Source: UBA4582 sp047630175
GTDB taxonomy: Bacteria > Pseudomonadota > Gammaproteobacteria > Pseudomonadales > Azotimanducaceae
NCBI GenBank assembly: GCA_047630175.1
Contig: JBLHVI010000132.1
Location: 1-6,243 of the forward strand
DNA: 6,243 nucleotides
Direction of reading: 5' to 3'
Below, one piece after another: positions 1-5,839 of this stretch. The position numbers and the translations under genes are program-made. The notes beneath the pieces were generated by a model. It was not told where the DNA came from, ran no database searches, and saw only the letters and a list, made by a program, of their open reading frames with translations. The stretch's first letter is position 1. Every line of letters begins with the position of its first letter.

Positions 1-92
1 CGCACTGTGCACAGTCGACCAGCGACGTCGACGAGCGTCATACCAATCGCCACGCCATGCGGCGGCAGTAGTTCTAAGCCCTGTTTAAACAT
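1..92 (-). CDS. N-terminal fragment of an unidentified gene running off the left edge
   Basis: A minus-strand frame opens with ATG at 92-90 and stays open to the window edge, giving 30 codons that read MFKQGLELLPPHGVAIGMTL followed by VDVAGRLCTV. A TAA stop sits immediately before the ATG, so this is the earliest possible start. The translation looks like real protein, with a hydrophobic strand after a PPHG turn. The pattern 'LPPH-x-x-A-x-GM-x-L-x-(D/E)' resembles the first strand of PaaI-type hotdog-fold thioesterases, but 30 residues are too few to assign a family. The ribosome binding site is weak: only a GAAG about 14 bases upstream. It lies on the same strand as the PhzF-like gene but is separated from it by about 350 bases holding a tandem repeat. 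The forward strand is also open over the first 100 bases, so a chance frame cannot be excluded. Confidence 0.4.
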   Translation of the reverse strand, partial: MFKQGLELLPPHGVAIGMTLVDVAGRLCTV

Positions 93-118
93 TTATTACG
101 TCTAGCTTCATTAACTGT

Positions 119-254
119 GTGCCTGTAGTGACGATGTGCCTGTAATGACGATGTGCCTGTAATGACGATGTGCCTGTAGTGACGATGTGCCTGTAATGAC
201 GATGTGCCTGTAATGACGATGTGCCTGTAGTGACGATGTGCCTTTAATGACACT
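119..254. repeat. 17-bp tandem repeat, eight copies, with a 51-bp higher-order period
   Basis: Eight head-to-tail 17-bp units with no spacers run from 119 to 254. Two versions alternate: gtgcctgtagtgacgat (A, units at 119, 170 and 221) and gtgcctgtaatgacgat (B, units at 136, 153, 187 and 204). The eighth unit, at 238, is a degenerate B with three changes (gtgcctttaatgacact), and a fragment of a ninth follows as gtgcct at 255. The order is A-B-B-A-B-B-A-B', so the array is also a 51-bp repeat, as if a block of three units had been duplicated. It lies between the 3' end of the PhzF-like gene and the start of the left-edge gene. Its function is unknown; it is probably a minisatellite that changes copy number by slippage or recombination. 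Confidence 0.95.
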
Positions 255-440
255 GTGCCTATTGCTCGCGGATCCCGCCGGTTACGCGCATTTTGTCGAC
301 CCTTATAATCTATGGCTCAATGTCCTATTGCAAGTCAGAGATTGCAACGCAAAGACTCATCGCAACCACAACCTAACACGCGGTAATACCGCATCATCGA
401 CATTAACGTCACCGAATCCAAGAGTAGGCAGGCGTCAAAT
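255..440. other. Non-coding remainder of the 93-440 intergenic stretch
   Basis: No credible gene was found in this part. A forward frame can be opened from the GTG at 238, but its start lies inside the last repeat unit and it runs antisense into the end of the PhzF-like gene. The only structure noted is a perfect 13-bp palindrome, GCGGTAATACCGC, at 380-392, about 50 bases beyond the PhzF-like stop codon. It has no following T-run on either strand, so it is not a standard terminator. A TATAAT at 304-309 has no acceptable -35 partner. Confidence 0.5.
380..392. repeat. Perfect 13-bp palindrome downstream of the PhzF-like gene
   Basis: GCGGTA and TACCGC flank a single central A. The one-base centre cannot form a normal RNA hairpin loop, so a symmetric protein-binding site or chance is more likely than a terminator. 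No gene starts near it: the nearest start downstream is the left-edge gene about 290 bases away, beyond the tandem repeat. Confidence 0.3.
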
Positions 441-1325
441 TCAGGCTAACCACTCGCCCTGAGCAACGAGACGGACTCTGCCTCCCACATTAATTGAAAA
501 CTCAGCCGGTTGCTCATTCGTCTTCGCACCCCGCAAGTACAATTGCGATGGACGCTTAATCTCGTAGCCTTGGCCGACCTTCAGGTCGATGTCTAACCCA
601 CCTAGGTAATCATGCTCGAGCAGATAGGCAGCCAAACAACCATTGGCACTGCCCGTCGCCGCATCTTCGACAATGCCCATAGCCGCTGCGAACATGCGCG
701 CGGCCAACGTTTGACCTGGCGCGTAAGCACCCGGACAGAATGCCAGTATGGCGTCAGCACAAGGCTGCTGACTCACCTTAATGGCGGTTAAGTCTGCTAA
801 AGACTTGACGGGAACTATTAGAAAATCGACACCCGTTGAAACCCATTGCACCGGAAAACGATCATCAATCTGTTGAGCTTGCAGGCCCAGACTGACGGCA
901 GCCTGTTGGCTTGAAAGAACTTCGCCAAAAGACGGTTGCGGCTGGAGCAGCCAGATTACATCATCATCTTGGAAAGTTACGTGAATAGGCCCAACCCCTA
1001 AATTCAGACACACCTCGGTAATAATACTAGGCGCGCCCTTAATAGCATCGCGTTTCGCCAAGAGCTGTTGACGAATTAAAAAAGCGGTGCCGAGTGTCGG
1101 GTGTCCGGCGAAGGGTAGTTCAGCAGCCGGCGTAAATATCCGCACATCGAACCCATCTGATTGATTACCGCCGGTGATAAACGTTGTTTCGGCGAAATTA
1201 AACGCCAACGCTATCTGCTGCATCTCTTGGGTGGACAGATGGCCCGCTTTATCGATAGTCGCTAATTGGTTGCCCGCATAGGGACCTTCAGCGAAGACAT
1301 CAGTGATATAAAAAGGCAGCGACAA
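441..1325 (-). CDS. PhzF family phenazine-biosynthesis-like isomerase/epimerase
   Basis: This 294-residue protein is the normal length for the PhzF family, cytoplasmic enzymes with two diaminopimelate-epimerase-like halves. The N-terminal half shows the opening 'ITDVFAEGPYAGNQLA' (7-22), the FAETTF motif with the likely catalytic glutamate at residue 46, and the FTPAAELPFAGHPTLG block (64-79). The C-terminal half carries MGIVEDAATGSANG (216-229). Relatives usually have EDPATGSA here, so residue 222 is Ala in place of Pro. True PhzF isomerises trans-2,3-dihydro-3-hydroxyanthranilate. No other phenazine gene is visible, so the substrate is probably different and unknown. The start is a TTG at 1325-1323, chosen because TAAGGAG lies seven bases upstream and the protein then begins exactly where family members begin. 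It is divergent from the sensor pseudogene and looks monocistronic within the window. Confidence 0.93.
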   Translation of the reverse strand: MSLPFYITDVFAEGPYAGNQLATIDKAGHLSTQEMQQIALAFNFAETTFITGGNQSDGFDVRIFTPAAELPFAGHPTLGTAFLIRQQLLAKRDAIKGAPSIITEVCLNLGVGPIHVTFQDDDVIWLLQPQPSFGEVLSSQQAAVSLGLQAQQIDDRFPVQWVSTGVDFLIVPVKSLADLTAIKVSQQPCADAILAFCPGAYAPGQTLAARMFAAAMGIVEDAATGSANGCLAAYLLEHDYLGGLDIDLKVGQGYEIKRPSQLYLRGAKTNEQPAEFSINVGGRVRLVAQGEWLA

Positions 1326-1332
1326 GGGTAGG

Positions 1333-1339
1333 CTCCTTA
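1333..1339 (-). promoter_or_regulatory. Ribosome binding site fixing a TTG start
   Basis: Read on the minus strand this is TAAGGAG, a near-perfect Shine-Dalgarno sequence, followed by seven bases and then TTG at 1325-1323. It decides the start of the PhzF-like gene, which has no ATG at a family-consistent position. Confidence 0.8.
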
Positions 1340-1489
1340 CTCTAGCGAGTTCAATTGTTAGGGTTGGCGACGATACTATCAGGTTACGCGCTCACCACCA
1401 TGACAGAACCACGAATCAGCGCTAAAGGATTGTGCTGCATGGCGCTGGCGCAGTATCGTCAACCTATGCCCTGTGCACTGGCCGGTCTG

Positions 1490-2113
1490 ATGACGAAGCT
1501 ACTTGGTCTATTGCTGTGCACCGGTGACATTACAGGTAGCACGTTTATCGCCAATGAGTCACTCATCAACAGTGATTTACTCGATTTAGCAGGGCGGCCC
1601 TTTGATCAAGATAGCAGCGTCAGATTGAACCGCGACTTCCAGTTGTACTGGCGCCAACACCTGCAGGGTGAAAATTCTGACACGCGCTATTTATGATCAG
1701 CTTTACGCCCATTACCAGCCGCATCGAGCGCACATGTCGAGTCAGAAGCCCTCGCCACAGAGGGGGCCTGTGGCTTCCCATTAAATTCGGACCCAACGAG
1801 CAGATCGTCAGCCTACGGCAACAGCACCGCGCCATCGACTTGCTGTTGTTTGAGACGATTCTTATTATCGGCCTGCCCAACATCGTCTTGTAACTTCTTC
1901 GGCGGAACAACCGTTCTGCTTTATGTCTGAATCTGTCGTCCTACTACTTGCATTTAGCGCCTTGTGTGACGGTGGACGTTGTAGAACACAATCGCTACCA
2001 GGCGTAGCCTTTGAGTGGCACGTTGGTGAGGTTTACATCAACTGGAACTTGGCGCCGCATTGGTGATATTGACGCCGACCCACCCGGCATATAGCCCGAT
2101 ATTACGCTGCCAA
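1490..2113 (+). pseudogene. Decayed 7TMR-DISM membrane signalling protein (frameshifts, stop and deletions)
   Basis: Four pieces match, in order, the architecture I know for 7TMR-DISM sensors with a DISMED2 sensing domain. Piece 1 follows ATG 1490: a short hydrophobic leader (KLLGLLLCTG), then at 1577-1663 DLAGRPFDQDSSVRLNRDFQ and LYWRQHL, the family's 'LDL-x-G-W-x-F...L-x-G-x-W-x-F-Y-W' opening. Piece 2, in another frame, is HRGGLWLPIKFGPNEQI (about 1756-1806), the end of DISMED2, followed by a membrane helix (AIDLLLFETILIIGL, 1831-1875). An in-frame TAA at 1891-1893 interrupts it, and the same frame resumes with LLRRNNRSALCLNLS (1894-1938), like the LLRR-x-x-RSALYF loop. Piece 3 is FEWHVGEVYINWNL (2010-2051) in the third frame. 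Piece 4 is ALVILTPTHPAYSPIL (2057-2104), matching a later helix and loop. About 100 residues of DISMED2, most helices and the output domain are missing. The family match is from memory of consensus patterns. Confidence 0.72.
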
Positions 2114-2304
2114 TGATAAGCAGCTTCGCCGAATCTGAGCACGTGCTGTAAGCCAGACAAGCCAAACAAGCCAGACCTGACAAGACTCTGCACAAGCCTC
2201 TTACGCCAGCGACCATTGGCCACGAAATCCGCTCGCTAGCCGCTGACACGTAAATGTCAGACCACATACACGCGCATCAATCGCGTCGCCGCTCGATTTA
2301 GATA
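2114..2304. other. Degraded non-coding sequence between the pseudogene and the acyltransferase
   Basis: No intact gene is seen. The stretch probably continues the decayed sensor gene: the words LTRLCTSLLRQRP, in the frame of the last recognisable piece, faintly resemble the loop after the final membrane helix, but this is too weak to annotate. It contains a 9-bp triplicated motif (2150-2176) and a 6-bp inverted repeat CTGACA/TGTCAG (2243-2260) without a T-run. Confidence 0.4.
2150..2176. repeat. Three tandem copies of a 9-bp motif
   Basis: AAGCCAGAC, AAGCCAAAC and AAGCCAGAC follow one another directly, the middle copy with one change. The unit length is a multiple of three and in the frame of the last sensor fragment would read KPDKPNKPD. 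It is probably a slippage product in sequence no longer under selection. Confidence 0.8.
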
Positions 2305-3483
2305 TCAGGACTCGGATTGTTTAAAGGGTGAATGCGCCTGAAGGAAACCGATTTCTTCATCAACGTAACGATTTTCTTCCGTCAAAAAATTCGCAACTGC
2401 ATCCCGAAAAGATGCATTAACTATCCAATGTGCACTGTAGGTATGATTCGGCAAGTATCCTCGGGCCAGCTTATGCTGGCCTTGAGCGCCAGCCTCTACG
2501 CGTCCCAACCCACGACTGATGGCAAACTCGATAGCCTGATAGTAACAAACCTCGAAGTGCAGAAAGCGATGCTCTTCGAGACAGCCCCAGTTACGACCAT
2601 ACAGACAATCACTACCAATGAAATTGATAGCGCCCCCAATATAGCGGCCCTCTCTTTGACACATAACGAGTAAAATATCGTCTCCCATAGTGGCGCCTAT
2701 CTGGGAAAAGAAGGCTCTAGTTAGGTAAGCCGAGCCCCATTTTCGGCTACTGGTATCCATGTAAAACCCATAGAACGCTTCCCAGTGATGCTCTTCAATA
2801 GCAGCTCCCTGCAGGCACTCGATAGTGACACCACCTGCCAATGCTTCGCGCCGCTCACGACGAATATTCTTACGTTTCTTCGCCGACAGACCATTGAGGA
2901 AATCATCAAAACTGGTGTATCCGTTATTTTGCCAGTGAAACTGGTTATGCGTTCGCTGCAGAAACCCCGCCTCACCAAGGCGCTGCCACTGCGGCTTGGC
3001 CGCAAAGTTAACATGCACAGATGAGATGTCCTGACTTGACGCTAATTGAATCATGCCTGACACCAACAATGCCTCAAGCTTTTCACCGTCAAGACTGTCG
3101 CCGGTCAACAAACGACGGCCCGTAACTGGCGTGAAAGGCACCGCCGTCAGCAACTTAGGATAGTAACGTCCGCCAGCACGCTCAAAGGCGTCAGCCCAGG
3201 CATAGTCAAACACGTACTCACCTTGAGAGTGGCCCTTAAGGTAAACAGGCGCCACAGCTTCAATCTGACCCGTGTCAGACACAAGACTCAGATGCTGGGG
3301 CGCCCAGCCCGTTTTTGCCACCGCGGATTCGCTGTCTTCTAGGGCACTCAAGAAAGCAAAGGACAGAAACGGGTCATATTCATTCTTGCTGGCGGGATTT
3401 AGGCGCAGCGGATTGGCGCACGCATCCCATGCCGCCTGTCCTATATCGTGAATCGAGTGGCAGGCATTAATACTGTATGTCAT
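2305..3483 (-). CDS. FemAB-like predicted N-acyltransferase (PF04339/COG3146 type)
   Basis: This 392-residue cytoplasmic protein has the length and motifs of the FemAB-like predicted N-acyltransferases (formerly DUF482), which have GNAT-related folds. Visible blocks are KNEYDPFLSFAFLSALEDS near the N terminus (33-51), VFDYAWADAFERAGGRYYPK then LLTAVPFTPVTGRRLL (91-126), the basic segment AKKRKNIRRERRE (201-213), and the strongly conserved C-terminal run from YGRNWG (295-300) through FLHFEVCYYQAIEFAI (307-322) to AGAQGQHKLARGYLP (331-345) and AHWI (351-354). Family members are presumed to transfer an acyl or aminoacyl group to an amine; neither donor nor acceptor is known. It starts at ATG 3483, nine bases after the stop of the upstream oxidoreductase and without a strong Shine-Dalgarno sequence, suggesting translational coupling. 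No rho-independent terminator is seen after it. Confidence 0.9.
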   Translation of the reverse strand: MTYSINACHSIHDIGQAAWDACANPLRLNPASKNEYDPFLSFAFLSALEDSESAVAKTGWAPQHLSLVSDTGQIEAVAPVYLKGHSQGEYVFDYAWADAFERAGGRYYPKLLTAVPFTPVTGRRLLTGDSLDGEKLEALLVSGMIQLASSQDISSVHVNFAAKPQWQRLGEAGFLQRTHNQFHWQNNGYTSFDDFLNGLSAKKRKNIRRERREALAGGVTIECLQGAAIEEHHWEAFYGFYMDTSSRKWGSAYLTRAFFSQIGATMGDDILLVMCQREGRYIGGAINFIGSDCLYGRNWGCLEEHRFLHFEVCYYQAIEFAISRGLGRVEAGAQGQHKLARGYLPNHTYSAHWIVNASFRDAVANFLTEENRYVDEEIGFLQAHSPFKQSES

Positions 3484-3492
3484 AGGCTGCTA

Positions 3493-4527
3493 TTACAACA
3501 TTTCGCTGGCGATCAACTCGAGAGCCTCGGGTTGCCCCGCACCAATCAACATACTACTAACGTGGCCTTTTGCTTCGGCTGCTTTCCAAGCCTGCAAACG
3601 TTCAATGATCCGCTCTTTCGGACCGACCAGATGTACCGCATCAACCAACTCGTTAGGAACGGCAGCCGCAGCTTCATCTTTTTTGCCTGCCAAGTACAGA
3701 TCTTGGATCTTGATGGCGGCATCCTCATAGCCAAGCTTCTTGGTGTAGTCATTGTAAAAATTCTTGTCACGAGCACCCATACCGCCGATATATAGCGCCA
3801 TACTGGCTTTTACCGGCGCGCGACAATGCTCCACATCATCACCCATGATGCAGGTAACAAACGGCGCGATGTTAAAGTCGAGCAAAGTGCGGTCGCTTTT
3901 AGCGAGGCCCTTAGCGATATCTGCTTCGAACACATCATAACGATCAGGGCTCATCCAGATCGGAAAAACACCATCAGCAACCTCAGCGCTTGCGGTCAAA
4001 CCGGCAGGCGTAATTGAGGCAGTATATATCGGGATATTGCTATCTGCGAGCATGATGCTTTTTAGTGGCTTACCGAGACCCGTGCCATCATCACCTTGGT
4101 AGGGCAGTGAGTAATGAAAACCCTGATGTTCCACAGGTCCTTCACGCGCCATGATTTTCCGTAAAATCTGAATATATTCTTTGGTGCGAGTAATGGGACG
4201 ACCATAAGCAACACCGTGCCAACCTTCAACTACCTGCGGTCCTGACGCACCCAAGCCGACAATGAAGCGACCCTGGGACAACTGATTCAAGGTCATCGCT
4301 GTCATAGCGGTGCAGGCAGGTGTGCGCGCTGGCATTTGCATAATCGCCGTACCGACTTTAATTTTAGTCGTGTTAGCCAGAATCCATGCAGCCGGACTAA
4401 CGGCGTCGGACCCATAGGCCTCTGCCGTCCATACAGAGTCATAGCCCATGCTTTCTGCGGCTTTTATTTTCTCAATACCAACATCTATGCTACGGCCTGA
4501 ATAACCGTTGAGTACGCCAAGTTTCAT
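3493..4527 (-). CDS. LLM class oxidoreductase, Rv3520c-like, probably F420-dependent
   Basis: This 344-residue protein is a single-domain bacterial-luciferase-like TIM barrel. Features are the first strand MKLGVLNGY (1-9), ESMGYDSVWTAEAYGSDA (25-42), the ARTPACTAMTAMTLNQLSQG segment (67-86), and the cofactor-region block RFIVGLGASGPQVVEGWHG (87-105) followed by RPITRTKEYI (110-119). The 'AEA-x-GSDA', 'GLG-x-SGPQVVEGW' and 'YIGGMGA' words and the length fit the mycobacterial Rv3520c family, annotated as probable F420-dependent oxidoreductases. The FO-synthase fragment two genes upstream makes F420 more likely here than FMN. Substrate and reaction are unknown; LLM enzymes typically transfer hydride between F420 and alcohols, imines or other small molecules. 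The ATG at 4527 gives a family-typical N terminus; its ribosome binding site is weak (GCGAG). A 152-base gap separates it from the upstream paralogue, so it may have its own promoter. Confidence 0.92.
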   Translation of the reverse strand: MKLGVLNGYSGRSIDVGIEKIKAAESMGYDSVWTAEAYGSDAVSPAAWILANTTKIKVGTAIMQMPARTPACTAMTAMTLNQLSQGRFIVGLGASGPQVVEGWHGVAYGRPITRTKEYIQILRKIMAREGPVEHQGFHYSLPYQGDDGTGLGKPLKSIMLADSNIPIYTASITPAGLTASAEVADGVFPIWMSPDRYDVFEADIAKGLAKSDRTLLDFNIAPFVTCIMGDDVEHCRAPVKASMALYIGGMGARDKNFYNDYTKKLGYEDAAIKIQDLYLAGKKDEAAAAVPNELVDAVHLVGPKERIIERLQAWKAAEAKGHVSSMLIGAGQPEALELIASEML

Positions 4528-4679
4528 GCTTTAATCTCGCTCTATAAGTGATCTAACCGGTCTTCGCCCCGAAGCCACTCAGGCAACGGACCGCTATGAC
4601 CCACAATTTTTATCCTAGATATTTTAGTCCAATAAATATGGTTTACATCTATCCGAAATGTCGTAATTGCGCATTAACC

Positions 4680-5675
4680 CTAAAAGCTGAAGTTTTTACG
4701 GGTAAACGCGTCATAAGTAGCTTGTGTATGCTTTGGCGAAACACAAGAAATGATGTGTGTAGTGATTCCCATGCGACCGTATTCGCGAATACGTTCCTGA
4801 CACTCTTCAGCAGTACCGATAATCGCAATGTCATCTACTAAGCTATCATCCAGTGCACTGGTTGTCTTTGCACGGTCCTTAGCCGCCCAACCATCCTTAA
4901 TTTGTTGCGCCACATCCTCGTATCCGGCCCAAGCCAAAAAGGCATTGTAGACCGGCGTTGCATAATAAGGTGCAAAGGCTGCGCGAATAGAATCTCGCGC
5001 AGCTTCCTTATCGTCAGTGACAATCACCTGATGACGACAAACGATTTCGATATCTTCAATGTTTTTTCCCGCTCGTTCGCCACCAATTTTTATGTGTTCC
5101 ATCATCCGCGGTAACGCACCTATCGGAAACAGGTTAAGAATGACACCGTCACTGAATTCCGCCGCTGTTTCCAACATTTTGCTACGCAAGGCAGCCATGT
5201 AAACGGGCTGTGCATCTGGCGCCAGAGGTAGCTGGCGATAGCCATGACTGGTGACCGTTTCACCGTCAAAATTAGACTTTTCGCCCGCTAACATGCTCTT
5301 GATCAAGAGCGTTGTTTCCTTCACCCGAGACAGGGGTTTCGCAAACTTCAACCCGTGCCAATTTTCCATCATGGTTTGGCTCGATGAACCCAGTCCAAGA
5401 ATGAAACGACCCTTTGAAAGCTGATGTAAAACATGGGCTGTGGACGCAAGCACTGCAGGCGTGCGAGAAAATGCAGGAATGATCGCCGTACCTATACGCA
5501 CTCGACTGGTTTCCAGCGAAACTGCTGCTGCGGTTGTTAGCGCATCAACGCCAGAACTGTCAGCAAACCAGAGGTCATCGTACCCTTCTGCTTCTGCCCA
5601 TTTTGCCAGTTCAATCGTTTGTGCCACACCCCGGGGGTCAGGCAATGTGAGTGCGGTGCGCTGTGGTACAGGCAT
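4680..5675 (-). CDS. Second LLM class oxidoreductase, probably F420-dependent
   Basis: This 331-residue TIM-barrel protein is a diverged paralogue of the next gene downstream. Shared landmarks are AEAEGYDDLWFADSSGVDAL (27-46), SRTPAVLASTAHVLHQLSKG (70-89), and RFILGLGSSSQTMMENWHG (90-108) followed by KPLSRVKE (113-120). The C-terminal half has ETAAEFSDGV, the usual 'A...DG' barrel motif, and the late IIGTAEECQERIREYGRMG helix. It differs from its neighbour where substrate contacts are expected: ADSSGVDAL replaces AEAYGSDAV, and SSSQTMMENW replaces ASGPQVVEGW. It therefore probably acts on a different substrate, which I cannot name. The family binds FMN or F420, and the adjacent FO-synthase gene favours F420. 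The start is ATG 5675 with a modest GGAAA upstream. A 164-base, partly AT-rich gap precedes it, room for a separate promoter. Confidence 0.9.
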   Translation of the reverse strand: MPVPQRTALTLPDPRGVAQTIELAKWAEAEGYDDLWFADSSGVDALTTAAAVSLETSRVRIGTAIIPAFSRTPAVLASTAHVLHQLSKGRFILGLGSSSQTMMENWHGLKFAKPLSRVKETTLLIKSMLAGEKSNFDGETVTSHGYRQLPLAPDAQPVYMAALRSKMLETAAEFSDGVILNLFPIGALPRMMEHIKIGGERAGKNIEDIEIVCRHQVIVTDDKEAARDSIRAAFAPYYATPVYNAFLAWAGYEDVAQQIKDGWAAKDRAKTTSALDDSLVDDIAIIGTAEECQERIREYGRMGITTHIISCVSPKHTQATYDAFTRKNFSF

Positions 5676-5733
5676 AGTTATTTCCAGTTTGATAAAGAGT
5701 TTATTGGTTTTAATATCTGCTGTTTTTGTTTTT

Positions 5734-5776
5734 GCTATTCTAATCTTTCCAATCGTTTTTGTACGCTATTAGAATC
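5734..5776. repeat. Paired 12-bp near-repeats upstream of the second LLM gene, possible operator
   Basis: GCTATTCTAATC (5734-5745) and GCTATTAGAATC (5765-5776) differ only at two central bases and start 31 bases apart, close to three helical turns. Their cores, ATTCTAAT and ATTAGAAT, are exact reverse complements, so the pair is both a direct near-repeat and an 8-bp inverted repeat with a 23-base spacer. It lies 59-101 bases upstream of the start of the LLM gene ending at 4680, in the AT-rich intergenic region. This is the placement expected of a regulator site; the sequence is certain, the function a guess. Confidence 0.4.
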
Positions 5777-5839
5777 TGTAAAAGTCTGCTGATGACTGCC
5801 GCAAAGTCGCATCTGCCCGCCGCTCGTTAGTCCGCAAAG

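Noticed and set aside
119..254. CRISPR array
   Set aside because: The 17-bp units are contiguous with no spacers, and no cas gene is present.
304..309. TATAAT promoter -10 box
   Set aside because: The hexamer is perfect, but no -35-like sequence lies 16-18 bases upstream and no gene begins downstream on that strand.
238..462. Forward 74-codon open frame beginning with GTG in the last repeat unit
   Set aside because: The start lies within the tandem repeat, there is no ribosome binding site, the composition is not protein-like, and it ends antisense inside the well-supported PhzF-like gene.
1620..1910. Minus-strand 96-codon open frame inside the pseudogene region
   Set aside because: It is antisense to the recognisable sensor pieces and its translation, rich in Arg and Ser, matches nothing I know.
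2243..2260. Inverted repeat CTGACA/TGTCAG as terminator after the acyltransferase gene
   Set aside because: The stem has only six base pairs of mixed composition and no T-run follows on the minus strand.
1995..2267. Minus-strand 90-codon open frame
   Set aside because: It is antisense to the last two sensor fragments, and its Gly-Leu-rich section is simply the reverse of the 9-bp tandem repeat.
2332..2673. Plus-strand open frame within the acyltransferase gene, and similar frames antisense to both LLM genes
   Set aside because: They are shadows of strongly supported genes on the other strand and have no domain resemblance or ribosome binding site.
4558..4595. tRNA-Ser-like D-arm words (GCCTGAGTGGC on the minus strand)
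   Set aside because: There is no acceptor stem, anticodon arm or TTCGA T-loop at the required distances.
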